Of a stretch of 64,000 nt of DNA, positions 53,332 through 64,000 are shown piece after piece. The stretch comes from Zanthoxylum bungeanum (lineage: Eukaryota; Streptophyta; Magnoliopsida; Sapindales; Rutaceae). Numbering within the stretch: position 1 is the first letter of the stretch; each line of letters begins with the position of its first letter. The notes under the pieces were generated by a model, which saw only the letters and a list, made by a program, of their open reading frames with translations, did not search any database and was not told the origin of the DNA. The position numbers and the translations under genes are program-made. The stretch covers positions 62,001 through 126,000 of the forward strand of contig SKCR01031823.1 of assembly GCA_019454045.1 (NCBI GenBank). The letters are read 5' to 3'.

Positions 53332-54928
53332 TGTTGGATAGTTATGACCCATAGCGTCACTATTTGTACAGATCATGGTGTTGTTGTACAAATTAACTAT
53401 GTGACAAAGGAAATTGCTCTTTTATCATTTGTGATTAGATCACCAAGATGTATAAATGATGAAAGGTCCATATGATTAGTGTTGAGATGATATGATGGTG
53501 AAAGGTCAAGGAAATTGCTCTTTTATCATGGTGTTGAGATGATATGAGACAGTATCAATCCATGAAATTTTAATCATTAAATATCCATAGTCAGAGTATT
53601 ATCGAGATTGGACATCTATAATGCGAAAAAGACTAGTATTACACTTGTGCGCGTTGTGAGGGCATAACGACATAGTTCTCATATATTTGGGTATAGGATA
53701 CTCATGCAAGTGTATTAGGAGGTTGTGTTTTACCGATGGATAGACCCCTCGGAATTCCATTTGTAGTATGACTATGTGTCTATGGAAGTCCGAATCTTGG
53801 TATGTGTATTTGGTCTTAACCTGAGACTGGCACCGCTAATACTTGCGACAATCAATGTACTTTGGTTTTGGTCGTCCAGGGCTTTAACAGGTTCTGTGTA
53901 CGCCTCTTCCGGGTATATTGAGAATCTTAGTGTATTGGGTGTGATGTCGAGATGGAAGTATCACTCCAGTCATAGTGGAGATGATGATCACGTAGGATAC
54001 GAAAATTGTTCTCTTATGTACTGCAGTCATCGGGATAAAATGACTAGTTCATGTTTATCCGATATAGAGACCACTACCAGACATCCGATATGTACTTCGT
54101 ACGGGGCAGACACATTTCCAGCCCCAGGCCTTGCACGTGACATCCGATACTGGATCGAAATACGCAATACTACATATACTACGCCTGATATAGATCACAT
54201 ATTCCAGTAAGAATATTTCTGGAGAATTGGGCAGGCATGACGCTTTGCTAGAAGCCAACCTTGTCTTATAAATCGGTAAAAACGTAGTACTAGGTACTTA
54301 CGTCTTCGGATAGTCCGACGACCGTATTTACTGTCAACATATCCGGGTATCTCATGGGTCACTTCCCGAAGATTCACCGATGACGTATGACTCGCACTTT
54401 ATTAATCTAGGATTAATTAATGATGAGAGAGAAAATTAATCTGGGATTAATTGCGGAAATATTTTATCTGGGATAAAATATTATTTAAAGAGAGAGAACG
54501 ATTAATTTGGAATCAATCAATAAAATAATATATTTGATATATTATACGAAATTGGATTTCGACGCGGAATTGAAATTAGATTTTAATTCGGGCAAACTCC
54601 AAGCTTAATTATGTCGCAACGGAAAATTTGTTAATTTGGAATTAGCGAACCCGAGCCCGGGAGTGTTTGCGGGCGCCTCGCATTGTGAATTTAAGTGCGG
54701 CCTGAAAGTCACATCTAGCGTCAAATCACTAGTTAATCAAGTGATGGAAGTCACATCACTTTGAGTGAAGTGATGTTTGTCATCATTGATTGATGTGAGT
54801 AGTGATGTGAGTGGTTGATAGCATGTAATGCCATTTTGGAGCCAAATTTTGTTGACCTTTTTGAAAGGCTTTTTACAAAATTTTGGTATATATTTTTAAT
54901 TGAATTTAGAAATTAAACATAGTCTATT
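53332..54928 (+). repeat. Copia-2 3' LTR (also the left part of the LTR shared with Copia-3)
   Basis: It starts TGTTGGATAGTTATGACCC after AAGTGGGAGAT. It matches Copia-1 (minus) and Copia-3 LTRs for its first 1.1 kb, with a local duplication near 53440-53540. It stops before its own 3' end at the start of the inverted LTR. The missing end may be 56728-56977. Confidence 0.85.
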
Positions 54929-56727
54929 AGATGTTGGAGTTTTAAGCCTCCCAAGATCATTAAACAAGCATGAAACAAGTGTGAATACAATGAGGGAGTT
55001 GCGTAATACTCACATCGAGCGGTTGAGCGACGCTAGAGGCAACAAAAATCAAATTATGCTCACTATTTTTGCTCGACAGTCCACTGGTTTCCCTCTCCAA
55101 GATTTGGCCATGGTGGTCTTTCTCCAAGCTCCAAGCTTCGTCAAACGATTCCAAGCTCATGGGTGTATTTCCCTATCACCTTCGCATGACTTCGTAGTGT
55201 GCTAGCACTCCCGATTTTGCCACAAAATCACGACTCTAAGCTTCCCTTAGCTCACGGTAGTGAGCTGTGAAAGAAGAGAGAAAGAACTGCCCTAGGCGTG
55301 AATGAAAGAGAGAAGAGAGAGGAATGTTGTATGGTTTGATTCTAATTTGTGTATCTAATACAAAAAATGTGAATTTCAAATTCATTTACCATGAATTTGG
55401 CTTTCAAAAAGTCAAGCCTTAATGGCTCCAACCACACACATCACTCCATCAATCCATCAATCAATGAATAGTGACTGGCGTCAATCACTCAAAGTGAAAG
55501 ACATCTATCACTTGATTGACGAATGATGTGACGCTAGAGGCGACTAGCGATTTGACGCTTGATTTGACTTACGTGCCGCATTCGAATTCGAAATGTGAAT
55601 GCGCTCGCAAATAATCTCGGGCTCAGGTTCGCTAATTCCAAATTAACGAATTTTCTATTGCGACGTAATTAAATCTAATTTAATTACATAATCATGCCAA
55701 GCATAATTATTATTCACATTACTAACGAATTAAAATCTAATTTTAATTCCGTGTCGAAATCCAATTTCGTTTAATATATCGAATATATTAATTTATCGAT
55801 TAATTCCAAATTAATCGTTATCTCTCTTTTAAATGATATTTTATCCCTGATAAAATATCTCCGTAATTAATCCCAGATTAATTTTCTCTCTCTTCTAATT
55901 AATCCCAGATTAATTTAGAGTGCGAGTCATACGTCATCGGTGAATCTTTGGGAAGCGACCCATGAGATCCCCGTATATGTTGGCAGTAAATTTGGTCGTC
56001 AGCCTATCCAAACACGTAAGTACCTAGTACTATGTTTTACCGATTTACAAGACAAGGTTGGCTTCTAGCAAAGCGCCATGCCTACCCAATTCTCCAGAAA
56101 TATCCATAGAGGAATAAAGGATCTATATTCAGGCGTAGTATACGTAGTATTGCGTATGTCGATCCAGTATCAGATGATCACATGTTAGGCCTGGGGCTGG
56201 AATTGTGTCTGCCCCGTACGAAGCACATGTCGGATGTTTGGTAACTAGTCTCTATAATCAGATAAACATGACCTTGTCATTTTATCCCGATGATTGCAGT
56301 ACTTAAGAGTACTAGTACCGTATCCTACGTGACCATCATCTCCATATGACTGAAGTGATACTTCCGTCTTGACATCACACCCAAAACACTACGATTCTCG
56401 ATATACCCAGAAGAGGCGTACACAGAAACCAGTTAAAGCCCTGGATGACTAAAACCAAAGTATATTGATTGTCGCAAGTATTAGCGGTGCAAGTCTCAAG
56501 TAAAGACCAAATACACCTACCATGATTTCGGACTTCCATTGACACATAATCATACTACCAATGAAATTCCGAGGGGGTATATCCAGAGCGAAGCTGTTTC
56601 CCGTACCATCGGTAAAACACAACCTCCTATTACACTTACATGAGTATCCTATACCCAAATATATGAGAACTATGCCGTTATGCCCTCACAACGCGCACAA
56701 GTGTAATACAAGTCTTTTACGTATTTA
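54929..56727 (-). repeat. Inverted LTR of the same copia family
   Basis: Read on the minus strand, this ends with GGCTTAAAACTCCAACA at 54929, a proper LTR end. It runs backward through the same sequence as 53332-54900, but lacks about the first 240 bp; it stops at 56727 after ATAAATACGTAAAAGACT. No primer site or internal region follows at 54929, so it is a solo or rearranged LTR. Together with the neighbouring LTR it forms a large palindrome. Confidence 0.82.
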
Positions 56728-56977
56728 TGATAGGGAAGTCCACCCATGAGCCGGGAATCGTTTCGCAAAGCTTGGAGCTTGATTCTTGGTGATCAAAACC
56801 GAAACCAGTGAGCTGTGACAGTGCTCACTGCCGAGCAGTCCAATGGGCAGAAGTTCAAGTTTTGTTCATTGCCGCGTCGCTCAACCGATCGATGTAAGTA
56901 TTCCGTGACTTCCTCGAATGTATTCACTTATGTTTCATGCTTGTTTATTGATCTTGGGATGCTTAGAATCTCCAACA
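56728..56977 (+). repeat. Copia-3 5' LTR, right end
   Basis: It begins within GATAGGGAAGTCCACCCATG, which corresponds to GATAGGGAA in the other LTRs. It then reads AAGCTTGGAGCTTG and ends TCTCCAACA before the primer site. The main part of the LTR may be 53332-54928, making it an LTR common to Copia-2 and Copia-3. Confidence 0.8.
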
Positions 56978-59900
56978 ATGGTATCAGAGCGATTGAAAAG
57001 CATGAAATTTGATTAAGGCTTAAAATTTGGGTAAAATGAATTTGAGCATGATTTAATGAAATTGGATGAATTAGTATGCTTAAATGTGTTTTAATTAAGT
57101 GTTGATTGGATCAATTTGATGAAATTGTGTTTGGAACAAATTTCCCCAAATTTCTTGTGTTGGCCGAATGGTTGAGAGCCCTATTTGTCTTGGAATTTTT
57201 TGATTTTGATCATTAGATGTGTTGGAAATCATTCGGCAATATGATTTAATGTCGATTGTGGAATTAATTGGATTGAAACCAAATCGGATATAATTTCCCC
57301 ACAAATGCCGAGACTTTGAGCATGTATATGGTTTTGATTTTTGATAAAATGTGTTGGACATGTTATATTGTTGAAGAGCATGATTAATTAGGCTAATTGG
57401 TGTTTTGGAAATGTTAATTGGGTAATTAATTGTGTAATACACTTTAGAATTAATTAGATTGTAAAATTGGATTTTTATGATTTAATTAAATTGGGCCTAT
57501 TTTGTGAAATTGGGCTTAAGTGTTGTAATTGGGCTTATTGGGCTTGGTTGTACCAAGTTGGGTTTAGGCTAAAATGGTTGGATCCAATTGGGCCCAAAAC
57601 CGCCTCCATAAAGCCCAAATGCGACTTAATGGACCTTTAAAGTTTAATTGGGCCTAATGGGCAAAATTGATTTCTGAGCTTATGGGGTAATTCCCGGATT
57701 GGATTTGGTTATTCGGTTTGACCCGAGTTGACCAATAGTCCACGCCTTAAAGAAATTAATTAAAAGCCCATTGGACTTTAATTAAATTGACGTTGGATGT
57801 TAATCGGGCTTTAAGACCCGTAACGATTAAATTTGGAATTTAAGTCGTAAAAGGTTTATTATTAAAGTGTAATGTTTAATTTGGAATTAAATAGTGAATT
57901 AGAATTAAATACATATTAAATTGGATTTAATGTTGTAGTTTAATTTAATTCGAGAATTCGTACTTTGAGTACTTATTCGCAAAACGAGTTTGACTCGAGC
58001 AAAATCAAATCGTTGTTTGAACATTGGATGATCACTAATTATCAGATTAATTAATTTGATTAGATTGATTGATAATATACTTGTGTGAATACATGGTTGC
58101 GATGCATGAATAATGTATATCAGATGGATATTAGATGGGTGAGACAATTTTAGAAATTGTTGTAATAAATTTGATTTATTAAATTGGACATGCGTGTCCA
58201 GCCTTATTACCTCCTTATTCTTTGTATTCTCTTCTCACCTATTCCCCTCAATGTAAATGAGGTTTCTTTAAAAGTGTAGTGTAACGGGTAGAAGTAAATA
58301 CATGTGCTAGCAGGAAAGAGAAATGGAGAGATTTGATCTAGGATCAATGTGTAAAGTATCCATTCGCATATCATTATTATTTTATTATATGCGCTTTATT
58401 ATGTGTTTAGAATGCATGTTTAAGGGTGTATGAAGATGAGACCTTAACAAAGATAATAAATTGGTTGCCAATTTGCATTCGAAAAACCCTCGCAAAATAT
58501 TAAGAGTTTTTCCTTCCATTGAGTGATTCTCACTCAAGATCTAAGACGACATTGGTTTGTTGGCCAAAGTCAAGGCCTTTGTCCGTCGAGGATGTGTTTG
58601 AATCACGAGAGTTTTGTTCCATATTGGTGTCTTGTCCAAGTTGTGGTTTGTTGGCCAAAGTCAAGACCACTTCTTGTCCATCGACATTGATTACGAAGCT
58701 TTCCATGGTCAATAGGTCGCGCTTGACTGGGATCACTAAGTTTGTTATGCCAAAGCCAAGGCTTAGTTGATTCAGAGGAAAAGGTTAGGTAATACATTGG
58801 ATGTATTGACATATATAAGATATATGTTTCGGACTTGGATGTCCCCCTACTGGATCTAGGAATTGGATTGGATCCAATTGATCTTAGAGATCTACCTAGT
58901 TAATTATCATACAATTTGTTGGCCAAAGTCAAGATTGTGTGATATTTAAAGGGATCCTAGCCCACTAGGAAACACGATTTCCCGAGTACTCGACAGAGGG
59001 TTAGAGGCTCGCCGAAAAATAGTGGGAGGCAAGAATTAAATTTCAATATTCGTTTAATTACTTGCCATACGCGCTCATTCATAAAAATCATTCGTCAATT
59101 AAATGTTAGTTGGACTAATATTTAAAACGTTGTTTTAAAACAGTTGGACTGTATTCAAACTATTCATTTATAGTTGATTATATAATTGGATTATAATAAT
59201 CAATATATTTGATCTAATTAATTATAGTTGATTAAATAGTTGGACTGTTATAATCATTATAATAAATAGTACCTAAATCGTTGATTAAATAGTTGGACTA
59301 TTAAAATCAAGATATAATTGAAAAATTGACGTTTAATACATAATCCTAAGGAAAATGTATTTAAATGGTTTAATTTTCAAAATTGGGAATAAAGTTTCAG
59401 GATAGTCCTGAAAACTTATAAGTTACTTTATTTGATAAAATAACATATTAGGCCTAAAGCCCGGAGTTAAGCAAATTGTAGAGCATAATCTTTGGAAGAT
59501 TTATGTGATGATAACTTTAGTGCTTAATCCATTACACTTGTCAATTAGACTCCTTAATTTCTGAATCAGAACTAAGGATTAGATCCTTAAAGTATGATAT
59601 TGAAATTGAAGGATCTTCTTAGATCTATACTAAGATTTTAGAAGTAAAATTGCAATACTTAACTCTTGGAGAATTAATGACTATTCTTAAGGAGACAAAG
59701 TCAAAGTTTGCAATATGGCAAGAAGCGCAAGGCGCACCTGATTTCGATATTCTAGAAATTTGAGGCTTGGCCAAAGGCTACTGGGATGTGAAAAGGGCAA
59801 TGGCAAAATCATTATAATCTTCTGGGAAGATAAAAGGACATATCCCAAAATGTCTGCCTAAATTATGGCAAACGGGATCGCGGAAGCGTGACTGCCGTTT

Positions 59901-62827
59901 ATACAAGGCAGACATGAAGGAATTGAAGACGAGCAAGGCTCTGACTTCAGATATGTTTGTAATAATTATGTTCATTACTAGTATTGAAATTAGATTTTAA
60001 ATACTTAGTGTGATACATAGATATGTACTGATGTACAGAATCTGCTATGAGCAGGATACTGACTTCAGATTGAGATTTAATCTGCGAATTGGAAACGGGA
60101 CGAAAGTCGCTGTTTTAACCGTAGATACCTAAGTTTAAGAACTACCCTTCGGGTGTGTACTTAAATTAGGAAAATGTTACAATGTAACTAGGTTGACTAG
60201 ATACATTATCTCTATATCAGTGTTTAATCCGTTGCGGATTGACCTTTTATATTCTAGAACACTAAAGTGTTTTATTATATAAAGATGATATTGAGATAAA
60301 CACATTAGATGTGAATAACAACATTTATATTTTGAAAATAAATCTCAAAAAAATATAACATGACAAACAAATAGCTCAAACTGATTTGATCAGAAGAAAC
60401 TAATTAGTGGCATTGTTGTCTGGGACACAATTAAACAAGACTCTTATATCCACACTTTTGAAGAGTGGGTACCAGGAAAATTTTGATTCTTATCAAATAA
60501 AGTCTACGAATCTAGTTTATTGGGCAAAATGCCTAAAACACTATTTACTTGGTAAAAGTGTAAATGCCACTGATCTGTTAGCCCTATTTACTTGGGGCCA
60601 TGTCTAGCTAGACTAGAGGTGGATATGAATATTTCGTGACCTTTACGGATGTGGCATCTCGTTATGGTTATGTGTTTCTTTAGAAACAAAAATCGGAAAC
60701 TTTTATAGTTTCGACACGAAATAGACAAACAGATCGGCTAAAGTATTAAACCATCATGGTTATACCATGATGAAATACTTAAGCAATAAGTTTATAATAT
60801 ACTTGAAAGAGTATAGTATTCTTTCAATGAGGACTCCTCCCGGAACACGTCATTTTGATGATGTGTCCAAACAGAGAAACCGAATTTTGTTAGACATGAT
60901 AAGGTTAATCATGAGTCGCTCTGAGCTACAATTTCCTTCAACGGATAAGCATTAGAAGTGCAGAACTTATTTAGAATATGGTTCCATAAAATCTGTTTGA
61001 CAGAATTCATATTAGATATGAACAGGAAAGAAACTGGGTTTTCTCATTCCTGATAATTTGGGATGCTAGGCATATGTTTGGATGATACCAAACTAAAACC
61101 CAAATTGGATAAGTTCCAATTGTAGGTTATCCTAGGGATACCAAAGTATAGTACTTATACATCTCACAAGAGAACAATGTTATTGTTGCTCACCATGCGG
61201 TTTTCCTAAGAAGAATACCGATATGCAGTGGTAAATGGGAGGATAGTATAACTCGATGAAAATCAAAGTGATACTGTTCCAGGCACCAATCCTAAATAGA
61301 ACACAAATAGTTCATCAATGATGAAACTATTACTAATAATCTTCGAATACACAAGAACCGCGTAGGTCGGAGAGAATCAGAAAACAACCTGGGAGGTAAG
61401 GGTTTCTGATCTCACCTCATAAAGATGTCTATCTTATTGAGGTATACGAACTGACTACGTATGAGGAAGTGATACAAGATATCGACTCCCTATTATGGCA
61501 AAGTGCCATGAATCCGAAATGGATTCCATGTATATCAACTATGTTTAGACACTAGTTGATGTACCGCAAGTCATTGTGCCTACTGGTACTATAAGTCTTC
61601 AAGGAAGACATACATGAATGGCAACATACCAACGTATAAAGCTAGGCTTTTAGCGGAAAGGTATCGTTATCAACATTGTGTCGATTACGACGAAACCTTT
61701 TACCTGTTGCCATGGTAAATCGATTTGGATAATGCTTGCTAAAGCTGTGTGTTTCATTTATGAAATATGACAGCTTTACGGGAAAATCACTTTCCTGAAA
61801 AGGAAACCTTTTGGAGGATGTTTACAACATCCTGTCGGTTTTGTCGCGACCATAACAAGCAAACAAGGTTTGCAGGTTATTCGATCCATGTTTGGATTGA
61901 AGCAATCATAGGTTCTTAGAATTATCGTTTTGATGTAATCATAATGGTATATGATTTAATTCAAAACGAAATGATTCTTATGTATATAAAGAGGTTAGTG
62001 GGGGCGCACTGACAGTGGCTGTCCTATAAATAATGATGACATGTTATTTCTTGGAAATGATATTCCCAATATATAATCGGTGAAATCTTGGCTTTCGAGA
62101 AAATTCTCCATAGAATTCTTGGGAGAAACAACATTTATTCTAGGAATAAAGATCTACTGAGATAGATTTAAAGTTGTTAAGACTCTCCGATAACTCGTAC
62201 ATTGAAAAATGTACGTGACCTGATGTCTCATACGCTTTGAGCATATGGATTCACAAACAGGCCAATCCAAGTGATAGTCACTGGATTAAAGTTAAGAACA
62301 TCCATTAGTATCTTAGAGAACTAATGATGCTGTCTTAAACTATGGAGATGGAGAACCTGAAGTGACTGGGATCACTGTAGCAAGTTTCCTAACCGATAAA
62401 ATGACTATAAGTCGCAAACGGTACTATACAGTTTGAATAACGGAACAGTGAGCTGGAAATCTTCCAAGCAAGATATTGTTACCGAATAAACAACAAATGC
62501 GGGTTATTGCTACAACTGAGGTAGCAATAGAAGCCATTTGAGAAGATAAAAATCTAATTAGATTAGATATAGTTCTGTTAGCTGTTGAGCTAGGCGTCAG
62601 CACAAGCTAAAGAATTAATGGTCTCATCAACGATCCAGATACATACTTCGATATTCATCTGATTCGTTCGGATCATACATCGTGGCGATGTGATGATCGA
62701 ATAAATCGCGTCAGACGATAATCATGGAAATCCGCTGACGAAAGCCTTTTTCTCAGCAGTTTGAGCCAACCGTATATAGTTCGAGTGTTAGACACTTGAG
62801 TGACTGGCTATAGGCCAAGTGGGAGAT
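56978..62827 (+). mobile_element. Copia-3 internal region (decayed Ty1/copia)
   Basis: The primer site TGGTATCAGAGC (56979-56990) is perfect. The leader holds a TGGGCC/GGGCCC cluster at 57480-57830. TTGGCCAAAGTCAAG repeats follow at 58555-58935. Gag and pol traces run at 58990-62800, and AAGTGGGAGA leads into the 3' LTR at 62828. It lines up with Copia-2 block for block (5850 against 5935 bp). Confidence 0.88.
58990..62800 (+). pseudogene. Copia-3 gag-pol remnant
   Basis: The zinc-knuckle region is at 59850-59900 in the same broken state as in Copia-2. The integrase core shows GGYEYFVTFTDVASRYGYVF (60610-60670), closer to the intact form than Copia-2, then LKEYSILSMRTPPGTRHF with QRNRILLDMIRLIMSR (60800-60920). 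The TAA at 60739-60741 is shared with Copia-2. RT traces are HCVDYDETF near 61680 and the GND/LLGETTFI type segment near 62050-62160. RNase H traces lie near 62500-62760. There are many stops and frameshifts; it is not functional. Confidence 0.8.
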
Positions 62828-64000
62828 TGTTGGACAATTATGACCCATAGCGCCACTATTTGTACAAATCATGGTGTTGTTGTACAAATTAACCATGTGA
62901 CAAAGGAGATTACACTATTATCATTTGTGATTAGATCACCTAGATATATAAATGATAGGAGGTCCCTGTGATTTGTTCCTGGATTGAGAATGATATGAGA
63001 CAATATTAGTCCACGAAGGATAAATCATTAAATATCCCTAGTCAGAGCATTATCGAGATTGGACATCGATGAATGCGTAAAAGACTAGTATTACACTTGT
63101 GCGCGTTGTGAGGGCACAACGACATAGTTATCATATATTTGGGTATAGATACTCATGCAAGTGTAATAGGAGGTTGTGTTTTACCGATGGTACGGGAAAC
63201 AGCTTCACTCTGGATAGACCCCCTCGGAATTACATTGGTAGTATGACTATATGTCTATGGAAGTCCGAAATCAGGGTAGGTGTATTTGGTCTTAACCTGA
63301 GACTTGCACCGCTAATACTTGCGACAATCAATATACTTTGGTTGCGATCGTCCAGAACTTTAAAAGGTTCTGTGTACGCCAATACTGGTTATATTGAGAA
63401 TCGTAGTGTGTTGGGTGTGATGTCGAGACAAAAGTGTCAGTCCAGTCATATGGAGTTGATGATCGCGCAGGGATACAAAACTAGTTCTCTAAAAAGGTTG
63501 CAACCGTCGGGATAATATGACTTGGTCATGATTATCCGATAATAAAGAGACTAGTTGCTCGTCATTCAATATATGCTTCATACGGGGCAGACACTGTACC
63601 AGCCCCAGGCCTTGCATGTTATCATTCGATACTGGATCAAAATACGCAGTACTATGTATACTACGCCTGATATAGATCTTATATTCCTGTAAGGATATTT
63701 CTGGAGAATTGGGTAGGCATGCCGCTTTGCTAGAAGCCAACATTGTCTTGTAAATCGGTATAAACGTAGTACTAGGTACTTACGTGTTCGGATAGTCAGA
63801 CGACCGAATTTACTGCCAACATATCCGGGGATCTCTTGGGTTGCTTCCCGAAGATTCACCGATGACGTATGACTCGCACTTTTAATTAATCTGGGATTAA
63901 TTAGATGAGTGAGAAAATTAATATGGGATTAATTGCAGATATATTTTATCTGGGATAAAATATCATTTAAAGAGAGATAACGATTAATTTGGAATTAATC
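62828..64000 (+). repeat. Copia-3 3' LTR (runs off the window)
   Basis: It starts TGTTGGACAATTATGACCC, identical to the start of the Copia-1 LTR (minus strand at 29465). It matches 53332-54540 with indels. AATTAATC(T/C)-type repeats begin at 63890. The end is outside the window. Confidence 0.88.

Noticed and set aside
1..64000. tRNA or rRNA genes
   Set aside because: Only tRNA-complementary primer sites were recognised (for example 27503, 30122, 39598, 56979); no cloverleaf or rRNA sequence was noticed by eye.

Overview
The window is nuclear DNA from a flowering plant, most likely a dicot with a large, repeat-rich genome. Nearly all of it is LTR retrotransposons in an AT-rich background. The evidence is Ty3/gypsy (Athila and Ogre/Tat type) and Ty1/copia polyprotein remains, tRNA-type primer-binding sites, purine tracts, TG...CA long terminal repeats and perfect 5-bp target duplications. 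Only one ordinary host gene is visible, a three-exon DUF506/PDDEXK-like gene at 33724-34605.

Left half (1-31345) is a stack of insertions. A minus-strand Athila element (Athila-2, 5' LTR about 30144-31345) has its gag cut by a minus-strand copia element (Copia-1, 5' LTR 27516-29465). The Copia-1 leader is cut by a plus-strand Athila element (Athila-1), of which only the 3' part is in the window (1-1873, resuming at 25108 and ending at 26019). The Athila-1 3' LTR is cut by a complete minus-strand Ogre/Tat element (Ogre-1, 1874-25102, duplication CCAGG). The Ogre-1 pol is cut by a complete plus-strand, protein-less Ogre-related element (Nona-1, 9476-18671, duplication CCTAG). Nona-1 is a chimera: Ogre-type LTRs and leader, a segment of an Athila 3' untranslated region, then about 2.9 kb of GC-rich tandem repeats.

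Middle (31346-37443) holds a decayed retroelement-like stretch, AT-rich spacer, a probable foldback MITE, the DUF506 gene and more spacer.

The most interesting object is Athila-3 (37444-47094, duplication GTAAT). It keeps gag, protease and only the C-terminal tail of integrase; reverse transcriptase, RNase H and the integrase core are gone. Where Athila elements may carry an env-like gene it has two other reading frames: a small cysteine-rich, basic protein resembling the nucleic-acid-binding proteins of carlavirus-like plant RNA viruses (42570-43118), and a LOG-type cytokinin-activating enzyme gene (43369-44009). Each is preceded by a pyrimidine-rich tract ending in CAG, like a 3' splice site. 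Its 5' LTR promoter carries a dense cluster of CACGTG and CACGTCA boxes. This copy is decayed, with frameshifts, stops and a promoter deletion in the 3' LTR.

Right end (47100-64000) contains two colinear, badly decayed Ty1/copia elements of the Copia-1 family (Copia-2 and Copia-3). Between them lies an inverted pair of LTRs forming a palindrome with arms of about 1.3 kb. Copia-3 runs off the window in its 3' LTR. All element names are local labels, and family assignments come from motif recognition without database searches.
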